From: Loktanella sp. 5RATIMAR09
GTDB lineage: Bacteria > Pseudomonadota > Alphaproteobacteria > Rhodobacterales > Rhodobacteraceae
Reading direction: 5' to 3'
DNA: 64,000 bases
NCBI RefSeq assembly: GCF_001419985.1
Contig: NZ_LJAL01000011.1
Coordinates: forward strand, 38,030 to 102,029
Below, one piece after another: positions 17,096-26,027 of this stretch. The number at the start of each line of letters is the position of its first letter. Position 1 is the first letter of the stretch. The position numbers and the translations under genes are program-made. The notes below the pieces were generated by a model. That model was not told where the DNA came from and did no database searches. It saw nothing but the letters and a program-made list of their open reading frames with translations.

Positions 17096-19456
17096 ATGGT
17101 GAATTCCAAAACTGCGCACGAAGATGGCGATCACGCCCACGACCACTCAGATCACCTGTCTGATGGATCTGCGTGCTGTGGCGCAGAACAGGTGACCGGC
17201 ATTCCGTCCGCCCCTCCTCCCGAACACGGACGTAGCTTTCAGGTCAGCGGCTTAGACTGCGCTGAAGAGGTTTCAATCCTCTCCAAAGTCGTTGGCCCGA
17301 AACTCGGTGGGGCTGAACATCTTGCGTTTGATGTGATCAATGGGCGCATGACGGTCTTGGACAGCGCTAAACAGATTTCAGATAGTCAAATCACAGAATT
17401 GGTTGCCAGCACAGGCATGACGGCCCGTCCATGGAACGCTGACAACGCCAGCGCCGATCAGGCGGCGCATCTTGCCAAGCAGAAGTGGTTTACTTTTCTG
17501 AGTGGTGGGTTTTGGGCCGCGGGTTTTGGATACCATATCGTGGAGACCGGACTGAGTGGCGCACTTGGCCTGTTCTCAGGGCATGGCGAGGCCGCGATGC
17601 CAATCCCAGAGGTCGCATTATTTGGTTTCGCAATCCTTTTTGGGGTATGGCTGGTCGCACCAAAGGCGTGGTCGTCTGCACGCCGCCTGTCTCCCGATAT
17701 GAACCTTCTCATGGTGGTTGCTGTGGTGGGTGCAATTGGGCTTGGCGAATACTTCGAGGCGGCGACCGTTGCGTTCTTTTTCTCGCTATCGCTCTATCTG
17801 GAGAGCTGGAGCGTGGGGCGCGCCCGGAACGCTGTTTCCGCGCTTCTTGATTTGGCACCGCCGACGGCGCGTGTTCTAAATGATGATGGATCAGAAGCCG
17901 ATGTACCAGCGGCCGAGGTTGCGGTTGGGACACAGTTCATTGTCCGAGGCGGCGACCGGATCCCGCTTGACGGTGAGGTGACAGATGGAACTGGTGCCGT
18001 CGATCAGGCCCCCATCACGGGCGAAAGTGCGCTTGTCCCAAAGGAAACGGGGGACGATGTTTACGCGGGGACCATCAACGGTGAGGGCACGCTTACGGTC
18101 CGCGCAACAAAAGCTGCCAGCGATACGGTTCTGTCGAAAATCATCCGCATGGTTGGCGACGCACATTCCAAACGCGCCGAGGTCGAGCAATGGGTCGCAA
18201 AATTCGCCCGGATTTATACGCCCATCGTTATGGCACTCGCGGTTGCGATTGCTGTCTTACCGCCTCTCTTTTTGGGTGGTGCGTGGAATTACTGGTTCTA
18301 TAACGCGCTGGTCCTGCTTGTCATCGCTTGCCCCTGCGCGCTGGTTATTTCGACCCCGGTATCTATCGTTGCTGCCCTTGCGGCATCTGCCAGGGCCGGT
18401 GTGCTGATCAAAGGTGGTGCCTATGTCGAAGCCCCCGGTCGCACCACGGCTCTTGCCATGGACAAAACGGGCACAATCACCATGGGAGAGCCGGAAGTGG
18501 CGGCTGTCTATCCACTGGGTGACACGTCCGAAGTTGACCTTTTGACCCTTGCGGGTGCTTTAGAGGCGCGGTCCTCACATCCTCTTGCGCGCGCCATTAT
18601 CGGTAAGGCTGAACGTGACGGGGTCGCCGTCAAAGCTGCCGAGGATACCCGGACCGTGCCGGGGCGCGGGCTTGAAGGCCGCGTTGGTGGACGAATTGTC
18701 TGGCTGGGGTCTGATCGGTTCGCGGAGGAAAAGGGGTTTGGCAGCACTCTCCCCTTAGATCTTCGGGATCGAATAGAAGAGGCGGGCAACACACTGGTCG
18801 CAGTTGGTGATGAAACTGGCGTGACCGGTCTTCTTGAACTGCGTGACCGTATTCGCCCCGACGCCAAAGGTGTTATCGCACAGTTGCACGCGCAGGGCGT
18901 GAAAAAGATAATCATGCTAACCGGTGACAACGAAAGGACTGCCCTGGCTGTGGCCGCCGAAGTGGGCATCGACGAGGTGCGTGCCGAGCTTTTACCCCAA
19001 GACAAGGTAACGGCCATCGAAGAGTTGGTATCACAGTACGACATGGTCGCGATGATCGGTGATGGGGTTAATGATGCGCCTGCCATGGCGCGCGCACATT
19101 ACGGCATTGCCATGGGGGCTGTTGGTTCAGATGCGGCCATTGAAACGGCAGATATTGCATTGATGACCGACGATATCAGTAAAGTGCCTTGGCTGATCGG
19201 TCACTCGCGCAGGACGATGTCGATCATCCGGCAGAACATCGGCATCTCGCTGGCCACCAAAGCTGTCTTCGTGGGCTTGACAGCCTTTGGAATGGCAACG
19301 ATGTGGGGGGCGATTGCCGCCGATGTAGGTGTGTCACTGTTGGTTGTCGCCAATGCCCTGCGTCTTCTCCAAGCAAGAGAAGCCCGGATCGATCTATCCG
19401 GCGGAGATGGTGTGGGTGAGCAGTTGGCAAAAGGCGCTTTGCTAAAGGGGCATTGA
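17096..19456 (+). CDS. Zn2+/Cd2+/Pb2+ exporting P1B-2 type ATPase
   Basis: The 786-residue pump has a His-rich N-terminus with a CC pair (residues 27-28), an HMA domain with a GLDCAEEV motif (C55), CPCALV near residue 411, DKTGT near 455 and [12 protein letters not shown]. The last membrane helix carries an aspartate in AADVGVSLLVVANALRLL. Together these mark the ZntA/CadA/PbrA class that exports divalent soft metals. The upstream MerR-type promoter supports metal induction. A 27-bp gap separates it from an L,D-transpeptidase gene in the same direction. Confidence 0.93.
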   Translation: MVNSKTAHEDGDHAHDHSDHLSDGSACCGAEQVTGIPSAPPPEHGRSFQVSGLDCAEEVSILSKVVGPKLGGAEHLAFDVINGRMTVLDSAKQISDSQITELVASTGMTARPWNADNASADQAAHLAKQKWFTFLSGGFWAAGFGYHIVETGLSGALGLFSGHGEAAMPIPEVALFGFAILFGVWLVAPKAWSSARRLSPDMNLLMVVAVVGAIGLGEYFEAATVAFFFSLSLYLESWSVGRARNAVSALLDLAPPTARVLNDDGSEADVPAAEVAVGTQFIVRGGDRIPLDGEVTDGTGAVDQAPITGESALVPKETGDDVYAGTINGEGTLTVRATKAASDTVLSKIIRMVGDAHSKRAEVEQWVAKFARIYTPIVMALAVAIAVLPPLFLGGAWNYWFYNALVLLVIACPCALVISTPVSIVAALAASARAGVLIKGGAYVEAPGRTTALAMDKTGTITMGEPEVAAVYPLGDTSEVDLLTLAGALEARSSHPLARAIIGKAERDGVAVKAAEDTRTVPGRGLEGRVGGRIVWLGSDRFAEEKGFGSTLPLDLRDRIEEAGNTLVAVGDETGVTGLLELRDRIRPDAKGVIAQLHAQGVKKIIMLTGDNERTALAVAAEVGIDEVRAELLPQDKVTAIEELVSQYDMVAMIGDGVNDAPAMARAHYGIAMGAVGSDAAIETADIALMTDDISKVPWLIGHSRRTMSIIRQNIGISLATKAVFVGLTAFGMATMWGAIAADVGVSLLVVANALRLLQAREARIDLSGGDGVGEQLAKGALLKGH

Positions 19457-19483
19457 TCGGATCAGACCAAGTCGGTAGTCTGG

Positions 19484-20032
19484 ATGAAAATGGCACTAAA
19501 AAAGGGTGCAAGAGCAGTGAGATCACTTTCAACTACGCGACGCAAGGCAGTGCTTGGAGGCCTGAGTGCCGCCGTTCTGTCTGGGTGTGCGAACAAACCC
19601 CAAACTTACAACGGACCGGAAGTTGCCCGTTTGCGCTTGTACAAATCGCAACGCATGCTGGTTCTTGATGGTGTGTCGGAACCCTTGCGCACTTATCCAG
19701 TTGGTCTTGGCTTTGCGCCAACTGGCCACAAGCAATTTGAGGGCGACGGAAGAACGCCTGAGGGGTCATATCTGATAGATCGCCGAAACCCTGCAAGTCT
19801 ATTCCACCTCTCGATTGGGATTTCATATCCAAATGAAGCAGACAGGGCCTTTGCTGCTGCTCAAGGGAAACCGCCCGGTAGCGATATCTTCATTCACGGC
19901 GGTCCAAGGCCCGGTATTGATCCGACTGATGTGCGGGACTGGACAGCTGGATGCATTGCAGTGACTGATAGCCAGATTGAAGAAATCTACGCCATGGTGA
20001 GGGACGGAACGCCCATCGACATCTATGCATGA
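19484..20032 (+). CDS. L,D-transpeptidase family lipoprotein, copy 2
   Basis: The 182-residue protein has a signal peptide with lipobox LSGC (about residue 35) and a YkuD-type catalytic core: IHGGPRPG followed by DWTAGCIAV, holding the histidine and the catalytic cysteine. It most resembles the short YafK-like branch. It follows the Zn/Cd/Pb ATPase by 27 bp and is probably co-transcribed. The start may be ATG 19484 or 19490. Confidence 0.8.
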   Translation: MKMALKKGARAVRSLSTTRRKAVLGGLSAAVLSGCANKPQTYNGPEVARLRLYKSQRMLVLDGVSEPLRTYPVGLGFAPTGHKQFEGDGRTPEGSYLIDRRNPASLFHLSIGISYPNEADRAFAAAQGKPPGSDIFIHGGPRPGIDPTDVRDWTAGCIAVTDSQIEEIYAMVRDGTPIDIYA

Positions 20033-20037
20033 TATTC

Positions 20038-20064
20038 ACCAATTCGTTTCAAGGAACGATTGGT
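20038..20064. terminator. Possible bidirectional hairpin between convergent genes
   Basis: ACCAATTCGTT and AACGATTGGT form a stem of ten pairs with one bulged base and a six-base loop between the convergent L,D-transpeptidase and ABC-permease genes. No clear U-run follows, so terminator function is uncertain. Confidence 0.35.
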
Positions 20065-20096
20065 AGCAAATCTTGAACCAACGGCAATGAGTTTGA

Positions 20097-20855
20097 TCAA
20101 GAGAAACGGCGACGCAAAGCGCCGTTGAAAGCTTCGATCGCCACCACCATGACAACCACGGCTATGGTGACGCTCGCGGCCTTGTCATACTGGAAAGAAC
20201 GCACATACGTCTGGATGTAGAACCCGATCCCGCCCGCACCGACAACTCCAAGGATCAAGGATTCTCGCAGGTTCAATTCAAACCGGAAGATCGTGTCACG
20301 CGCCACGACAGGTGCCATCTGAGGCCAAATTGCGTACCTCAGCCGCGCAAGCGGCCCGGCGCCCGCACTTTCCAGCGCGGCAATCGGCGCGCGCGCTACG
20401 CCGTCGATAGCTTCAGAATAAAATTTGGCAAGCATGCCTGTGGCATGAAAGGCGACAGCGATGATACCGGGCAGGGGACCGAGCCCGACCGCGCCCACCA
20501 TCAACATCGCCACAAGGATCAGCGGGATTGCCCGAATGAGCGCCAGCAGAATCCGGACCGGACGGTAGACCGCAGGGGGGGACATTGTCTCGGACGCCAA
20601 AAGCCCCAACGGGACGGAGAGAAGCACTGCGCCAAGCGTTCCCAGGATCGCTATTCTTAGTGTTTCGGCACTACCGCTCACAATCTCTTCCATGACCGTA
20701 GGGTCAGGCGGGAACATGCGGCCAAGGAAATCCGCGATCCGCGGGCCAGACGACACAAGTCGCCTCAGCTCAACATCTGTCGTGGCGAGTGACCAGAGAA
20801 CAGCGCCAGCAAACAGTACTGCAGCCGTGAAACTGGCAAATCCACGGGCCCGCAT
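20097..20855 (-). CDS. PhnE-type ABC transporter permease
   Basis: This 252-residue inner-membrane protein has about six helices and the ABC permease signature region EALESAGAGPLARLRYAIWPQ. It is most like permeases of the PhnE family. It overlaps the ATPase gene by one base and is the last gene of the peroxidase-PhnD-PhnC-PhnE operon. The imported compound need not be phosphonate: there is no phosphonate-degradation gene nearby and the operon seems controlled by a metal-dependent regulator. Confidence 0.85.
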   Translation of the reverse strand: MRARGFASFTAAVLFAGAVLWSLATTDVELRRLVSSGPRIADFLGRMFPPDPTVMEEIVSGSAETLRIAILGTLGAVLLSVPLGLLASETMSPPAVYRPVRILLALIRAIPLILVAMLMVGAVGLGPLPGIIAVAFHATGMLAKFYSEAIDGVARAPIAALESAGAGPLARLRYAIWPQMAPVVARDTIFRFELNLRESLILGVVGAGGIGFYIQTYVRSFQYDKAASVTIAVVVMVVAIEAFNGALRRRFS

Positions 20856-21637
20856 TAGCTGGCTACCCTAAGACTAATTGCAGGCATTTGTGCGGCGTCC
20901 CGGTAGAGATCCGCCATTGCAGCTTCGGACAACTCGGATGTCGGCAAATCGAAAGCGACGCGCCCGTCTCGCATGCCGACAATTCGCTGCGCAAAGCGCC
21001 GCGCGAGATCCGGCTGATGCGATGAGAATACAACCGTTGCGCCTCGCACGAGCGCCGCCTCTGTCAACAGAGTCAAGACCTCGGCCGCACGCGTCGGATC
21101 AAGACTGCTCACTGGCTCGTCCGCGAGGATCAATCGTGGTTCCTGTGCGAGACAACGTCCAATGGAAACGCGCTGTCTTTGTCCGCCGCTCAGACTGTCG
21201 ACTCTACGATCTTCAAGATCGGCAATGCCACAATCGGCGAGCGCAGTTTTTGCAACTTGAAGGTCACGTTCCCTGGGCGTTCCAAAGAAAGCTCGAATCG
21301 GAGACATGCGCCCAAGACGGCCATTCAGCACGTTGCGCAGCACGTTCGAACGCTCGACCAGGGCAAATTCCTGAAACACAAAGCCAGTGTCCGCGCGACA
21401 GGCGCGCAACGGTGGATGATCCGGATCGAGTGACGCACCTAGGATGGAGACGCGCCCGCACCAATGCCGAAGCCTGCCGTCCAGCAGCGTCAGTAAAGTC
21501 GTCTTTCCAGCACCCGATGGTCCAAAAAGCGCAACTATCTCACCCACCGGAAGTGAAAGCGACACATGCTCCAAAGCGGAAGTGTCGGCTCCAGAGTGCG
21601 CGAAGCTTACATCGTCGATTTGCGCGGCAGCAGTCAT
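20855..21637 (-). CDS. PhnC-type ABC transporter ATP-binding protein
   Basis: The 260-residue protein has Walker A (GPSGAGKTT, near residue 40), signature LSGGQRQRV, Walker B (LILADEP) and the H-loop (SSHQPD). It powers uptake through the PhnE-type permease. Start and stop overlap the neighbouring genes by four and one bases, so the four genes are translationally coupled. Confidence 0.88.
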   Translation of the reverse strand: MTAAAQIDDVSFAHSGADTSALEHVSLSLPVGEIVALFGPSGAGKTTLLTLLDGRLRHWCGRVSILGASLDPDHPPLRACRADTGFVFQEFALVERSNVLRNVLNGRLGRMSPIRAFFGTPRERDLQVAKTALADCGIADLEDRRVDSLSGGQRQRVSIGRCLAQEPRLILADEPVSSLDPTRAAEVLTLLTEAALVRGATVVFSSHQPDLARRFAQRIVGMRDGRVAFDLPTSELSEAAMADLYRDAAQMPAISLRVAS

Positions 21638-22509
21638 CGCAGCAATCCGTAGTGACGCGCGATATCTCGCACCCCGTCGAAGACGCCGGGGGCAGAAACA
21701 ACATAGCCGTCGGGTCCGTAGAGATAACGCAGCATGTCGCGGTTCGCAGGTTGATTGAGTGTCAACATGGCTTCGACGAACCTTGCTTGAATATCCGCGT
21801 CCAGCCCGGGACGCGCGATAACGACATGGCTCGGGATCTTATCGCTTTCCGCAATCCAGGTCACCTCGGCCTGCTGATCGGGTGTAAGAAGTAAGTCGGC
21901 GTATTGGCTCGCGCCCGCGGCCTCGACCAGGCCCTCAGCCATGGCCTGCATCGCCTGCTGATAACCGCCGGCAAAGAAGATGCGGCCAAAGAAGGCCTCG
22001 GCTGCGCCGGGGCCCTCTATCAGCCCCACCCTCTCGAACTCTGCAAGCGGATAGAGGTATCCCGACTCCGAGATCGGGTCGGCGAACGCGATGTCACGGT
22101 CCCGTAAGTCAGAGAGTGTCTTAATACCACTATCGCGGCGCACGAAGATGCGGCCTGTGTAGCTTGGCGCGCCGCGATAAACCTCGGACAGAAGTGGTAC
22201 CGCGCCGATTTGAGCTTCGGCAAGCACAAAGGGAAGCGCCCCCATGAAGGAGATATCCGCGTCGCCGTTCCGCAGCGCCTCGACGGCGGCGGCATGATCG
22301 ATTGTAACAAATCCTTCGACCGCCACCCCGATTTCATCGGCCAGCCAAGCGGTCACCACTGCGATGTCCCCAAGCAGTTTCTCGGGGTTCTCCTGCGGAA
22401 TGAACGCAAGGCGCAAGCGCCGGTCCTGAGCGACGAGGGGGGTGGAGAGTGCCAGGACACTCGCACCGGAAAGAATTAGCGCCGATCTGCGGTTCAAAAG
22501 GGTTACCAT
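21634..22509 (-). CDS. PhnD-type periplasmic substrate-binding protein
   Basis: From ATG 22509 the protein has 291 residues, with a signal peptide (LNRRSALILSGASVLALSTPLVA written in part) and the PhnD-family fold markers FIPQENPEK, DADISFMG and ISESGYLYP. It delivers ligand to the PhnE-type permease. The ATG overlaps the stop codon of the diheme peroxidase gene (TGATG). The ligand is unknown; given the DtxR-like operator and peroxidase partner, a metal complex or an oxidised product is a reasonable alternative to phosphonate. Confidence 0.83.
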   Translation of the reverse strand: MVTLLNRRSALILSGASVLALSTPLVAQDRRLRLAFIPQENPEKLLGDIAVVTAWLADEIGVAVEGFVTIDHAAAVEALRNGDADISFMGALPFVLAEAQIGAVPLLSEVYRGAPSYTGRIFVRRDSGIKTLSDLRDRDIAFADPISESGYLYPLAEFERVGLIEGPGAAEAFFGRIFFAGGYQQAMQAMAEGLVEAAGASQYADLLLTPDQQAEVTWIAESDKIPSHVVIARPGLDADIQARFVEAMLTLNQPANRDMLRYLYGPDGYVVSAPGVFDGVRDIARHYGLLR

Positions 22510-24407
22510 CAGAACGCACTCTGGTCGAGACTTGCGGCTTGCCTCTGAAATGCCGCCCAGCTTGTCTCTGCTGCTACCCATTCCCCGGCGCGCACGGCTG
22601 CTCCAACCTCGTCAAGACGGTCAGCCAGCGCGTAAACCTCGGGCCGGGCGGCAAGGTTAGACATTGTGCTGGCGTCTGCAGAGAGGTCTGCTGCGACGGT
22701 GTCGGTCAAAAGCAGGATGTGCTCGGCGTCCCGCCTTGGCAACAGCGTATTAAGGGTCGACGCGAAGGTCGTCAGTTCCGAGAAAGCCAGCCGGAAGGCG
22801 GTGTTCTCGTCGTCGAAGGCTTCGTAGGGCTCATCCGCCGCGCCGATGGTTTCAAGGTAGGCCGTGAGGTCAGAGCGTTCTGTTCCTGTCAGACCAAGAG
22901 ATTTCGTCTCATCGAACCAATCCACGACCGCGCTCAGGCTAGGCAGGGATCCGTCATGGAAATAGGGGGCCGTGTAAACCGTGCCCAGAAGCGTTGGCGT
23001 GTCGAACGCGCCCGCGCGCGCGCCAGCGTATGGCGACGTGGCCGAGCCGATGTCATACGCTTGCCGATCGAGGAAGTTGCTTTGCGGCACGTGGCAACTC
23101 GCGCAGGAACGCTCACCAAGCCCTGCTAAGGGACGGTTGAATATCGCTTCGCCGCGCCGGGCGGCGACTGGGGCGGCGTCGGTCAACCTGCCATCATGCG
23201 CCAGCATCGAGTTCGGCAGGAAGTCGAATTCGAGCATGTAGGCGACCAGTGCGTCCAGCATGAATGGCGTCGGTTCAACGCCCCCAAACTCATTGACGAC
23301 CACGTTGCGAGTGAAGTCCCGCAACGACGCGAAGCGCCCGTCGCGACCATAGGGTCCAGTAAAGCGCAGGCCGCGAAGGCTTGGGATGTCGATCGGGTCG
23401 TCGCGCCGATCGTTGAAGATTGGATTGAAAAACGCGCCATCCACGTCGATTGCGCCGGGCTGGTGACTGGCGCCTGGAATGAACAGGCGTTGGTTCACAT
23501 CCGAGCGGTTGTGGCAGGCGGAGCAAGCAATGCCAAGATCGCGCGCCGGACCGCCGAAGATCTGCGCGCTGTCAAACAGCATGTCGCCATAGGCGACAAG
23601 CGGAAGGTCCGCCTCGTCAATTCCTTGTTCCTCAAAGTTGAGAACGAGCCGCGGAAGTGGACTCTGGTCGAAAATGTCGGAACCGGGCGGCAGGCTCGGT
23701 GGTACGTCAATGGTGCGTCCGTTGAGCACTGCGGTCTCCGGTAGCGCGCTCAGCCTTCTGCGCGGCGCGAAGTCGTCCACAAGGTAGTTCTGCTTAAGGT
23801 AATCTGAGATAACCGCGACAGCGACGCCCATGGTCTCTCGGTCAGAGGATATCGCGCCTGCACCCAGCACGCCCGATGACCCGGCACTGCTATTCAAATC
23901 CAACCATGCGATCCCGACGTTTCGCGCCGCCTCGGGATCGGCGGCTGTTACACCATCGGCAAATGCGCGATAGAGTTCACGGCCCGTCTGCACTGCCTGC
24001 CGAGTGGCAGTCGGGTTTTCGGCGATAAGTAACCGATCCAGTTCTTCCTCGATTCTGAATGCAATCAGGCGGGTCGCCTCTGTAAAAAGCGCCTGTCGAT
24101 CCTGTTGATCAATTGCCTCTAGCAACCGTGTCACGTTAATTTCGCTTTTGGCATCGAGCCAGTCTAACGCTCCCACGGAATATTTCGACCCGCGGTAAGG
24201 CTCAGACCAAGCGATTGAAACTTGGCCCCAAGGCAATGGTTCAAGATTTCCTAGGAAGAGCGTCAGACGATAGGCTGCTGCCTCGGGGAGCCATGATGCC
24301 TCTTTTGCCGGTGTGGCCGAAACTGATCCCGGAAAGACAACCGCACCGATCCACGCGATGAATAGAAGCTTTAGAAAATCTCGGATAAAAATCGCCTCCA
24401 ACGCCAA
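22509..24407 (-). CDS. Diheme cytochrome c peroxidase/MauG-like protein with long N-terminal domain
   Basis: The 632-residue exported protein has two CxxCH haem sites (CSACH near residue 292 and CASCH near 436) within a CCP/MauG domain. Before it lies a region of roughly 250 residues without a motif I recognise, faintly like an imelysin-type helical domain, and after it about 110 further residues. CCP proteins reduce H2O2 or oxidise specific substrates. There is no ATG at the start; the frame opens with TTG codons at 24407 and 24401, so the exact start is uncertain. It leads the ABC-transporter operon, under a DtxR-like operator at 24407-24427. Confidence 0.8.
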   Translation of the reverse strand: MALEAIFIRDFLKLLFIAWIGAVVFPGSVSATPAKEASWLPEAAAYRLTLFLGNLEPLPWGQVSIAWSEPYRGSKYSVGALDWLDAKSEINVTRLLEAIDQQDRQALFTEATRLIAFRIEEELDRLLIAENPTATRQAVQTGRELYRAFADGVTAADPEAARNVGIAWLDLNSSAGSSGVLGAGAISSDRETMGVAVAVISDYLKQNYLVDDFAPRRRLSALPETAVLNGRTIDVPPSLPPGSDIFDQSPLPRLVLNFEEQGIDEADLPLVAYGDMLFDSAQIFGGPARDLGIACSACHNRSDVNQRLFIPGASHQPGAIDVDGAFFNPIFNDRRDDPIDIPSLRGLRFTGPYGRDGRFASLRDFTRNVVVNEFGGVEPTPFMLDALVAYMLEFDFLPNSMLAHDGRLTDAAPVAARRGEAIFNRPLAGLGERSCASCHVPQSNFLDRQAYDIGSATSPYAGARAGAFDTPTLLGTVYTAPYFHDGSLPSLSAVVDWFDETKSLGLTGTERSDLTAYLETIGAADEPYEAFDDENTAFRLAFSELTTFASTLNTLLPRRDAEHILLLTDTVAADLSADASTMSNLAARPEVYALADRLDEVGAAVRAGEWVAAETSWAAFQRQAASLDQSAF

Positions 24408-24427
24408 AAGTTAGCCGTGTCTAATTT
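24407..24427. promoter_or_regulatory. DtxR/MntR-type operator
   Basis: AAAGTTAG and CTAATTT flank a six-base centre, giving the dyad TTAG-N6-CTAA expected for DtxR/IdeR/MntR-family repressors. It lies between the divergent peroxidase/ABC operon and the DtxR-family gene at 24483, overlapping the apparent starts of both open frames. This supports the later ATG for the regulator. Confidence 0.6.
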
Positions 24428-24482
24428 ATCTACCCAAAGCAAACTAGTTGTCAATGCTTTCGTTTCAATTCAAAGTCTGATC

Positions 24483-24944
24483 ATGACCAAATCGCAATCC
24501 CTTAGTCGTAACACCTTTGACGCTGACCAACGAGCCCCTGAGATCCAGGCTGAGGGCTTTGCAACAGTGCGTCAGGCCCATGAAACCGAAATGGCAGAAG
24601 ACTACGTCGAGCTGATCGCCGAGCTCATTGAGACGCGAGGAGAAGCACGCCCAGTCGAGATCGCTGGACGCCTTGGGGTCAAACCACCTACCGTCACCAA
24701 GAATATCTCACGGCTCAAGGCCGCTGGGTTGGTTCGCCGAGAACCATATCGGGCGATTTTTCTTACAGAAGAGGGGAGGGTGCTGGCCGAGACCTGCAAG
24801 CGGCGGCACCGGGTCGTAGTGGCGTTTCTCCGCGGCCTCGGGATCGACGAGGAGACAGCCGAGCGAGACGCAGAAGGCATCGAGCATCATGTCAGTGAAG
24901 CAACTCTACAGGCGTTCGAACGCCATCTCCAAGAACGCGGGTAA
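24483..24944 (+). CDS. mntR: DtxR/MntR-family metal-dependent transcriptional regulator
   Basis: From ATG 24483 the protein has 153 residues. The winged helix (EIAGRLGVKPPTVTKNISRLKAAGLV) and the following dimerisation helices with RHRVVVAFLRGLGI and EGIEHHVSEATLQAF match MntR, including the acidic and histidine positions used for Mn2+. The SH3-like domain of iron-type DtxR is absent, as in MntR. The frame is open from GTG 24417, but that start sits in the operator. It is divergent from the peroxidase/ABC operon and is the likely regulator. Confidence 0.82.
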   Translation: MTKSQSLSRNTFDADQRAPEIQAEGFATVRQAHETEMAEDYVELIAELIETRGEARPVEIAGRLGVKPPTVTKNISRLKAAGLVRREPYRAIFLTEEGRVLAETCKRRHRVVVAFLRGLGIDEETAERDAEGIEHHVSEATLQAFERHLQERG

Positions 24945-25031
24945 CGCGGATTTTGAGTCAACCCGCCGATCATGACATGCAACCGATCTCACGCCAGGTC
25001 GCAATCGCAGTACCGCCCGGCAATACTGAGG

Positions 25032-26027
25032 TCAGCGGGCCATAGAGAGTACGCTGATTGCTGTCACCATAACGAGGCAGAACATGGCCAAGGCACCCAA
25101 AGCCAACGATCGACCCACCTGCCGATTAGGGTCCGCGACCTTCAACTGCAATTCAGCGGCGGTTTCGGGGAATTCCAGAGCAGCGGAGTTGGAACACCGG
25201 TGTGTAAATCGCATGGCCCATCTCTGTTCTTCTGCACGATTCCATTCATTCAGCACAAGAATGATAGACAGTATCATGACCATCGATGACGGCACCCAGA
25301 TCGTAAATCCACCGATTGTTTCGTCGGCCATCGGGCTCAAGGTGCCGCTCCGAACAAGACTATGGTATTCAGAATAAATCACCGTCGCTTTTAGCGTTGT
25401 GAGCGATCCGAGAAGGATGTTTGAGACAATTAGGACGAAGCCTGACATCAGTCGCGCTCCACGTGCATGGCCCTCGGGCGGGTCGCGCGGATCAAGCAAC
25501 ATCGCAAAGTACCATAGTCCCGTCGCCATCATTAGAATGTGAGCAAACGTTTCCACGGCTGGAATTCTTTGAGCAAGCCCGTAGGCAGGTGGGATTTGCC
25601 ACACAAAAAGTCCGGCAATCAGCATTGCTGTGGAAACGGCGGGGTGTGCGAAACTTCGTATGAGACGCTTTTTCCCGTACAAACCTAATCTGCGACGCCA
25701 GCGACGGGGTAGGGCAACATGTATCAGACGCCACGGATATGACATGGTAACTAAGAGCGGACCAAGCAGTCTGAGCAGCAGATGTTCGGCCTGATGAGCC
25801 GAAAAAAGACTGTGACCAAGAGGAGCCAATGGCGCATTGCTTGCCAGCGCGATGCTGCCAAGACCTGCCACAAAGAACCCTGATTGCAACTTACTAACAG
25901 GCCGACGCAATCGGGCCAGTCGTGACAGACCCCGGAGGTACAGGCCCAGTGTCGTCAAAAGAAAAAGAACAAATATCGGCGAAACCGCTGGCCCAAATGG
26001 ATCACTGGTAAGGAGTCGCTCAATCAC
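25032..26027 (-). CDS. ctaG: Cytochrome c oxidase assembly factor CtaG (caa3_CtaG family)
   Basis: This 331-residue membrane protein has about seven helices and the caa3-CtaG signatures FSAHQAEHLLLRLLGPLLV and the LPRRWRRR loop. Members take part in copper insertion into cytochrome oxidase. The best start is GTG 26027, which overlaps the stop of the upstream acylase-like gene (GTGA); the ATG at 26132 would extend into that gene. It is the last gene of the 12-gene operon that begins with an SCO1 protein. Confidence 0.82.
   Translation of the reverse strand: MIERLLTSDPFGPAVSPIFVLFLLTTLGLYLRGLSRLARLRRPVSKLQSGFFVAGLGSIALASNAPLAPLGHSLFSAHQAEHLLLRLLGPLLVTMSYPWRLIHVALPRRWRRRLGLYGKKRLIRSFAHPAVSTAMLIAGLFVWQIPPAYGLAQRIPAVETFAHILMMATGLWYFAMLLDPRDPPEGHARGARLMSGFVLIVSNILLGSLTTLKATVIYSEYHSLVRSGTLSPMADETIGGFTIWVPSSMVMILSIILVLNEWNRAEEQRWAMRFTHRCSNSAALEFPETAAELQLKVADPNRQVGRSLALGALAMFCLVMVTAISVLSMAR

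Noticed and set aside
20878..21894. 338-codon plus-strand frame over the PhnC/PhnD genes
   Set aside because: Arg- and Gln-rich shadow of two well-supported minus-strand genes.
20097..22509. Calling the ABC transporter a true phosphonate importer
   Set aside because: Only family resemblance supports it; no C-P lyase or phosphonatase gene is near, and the regulator and peroxidase suggest another substrate.
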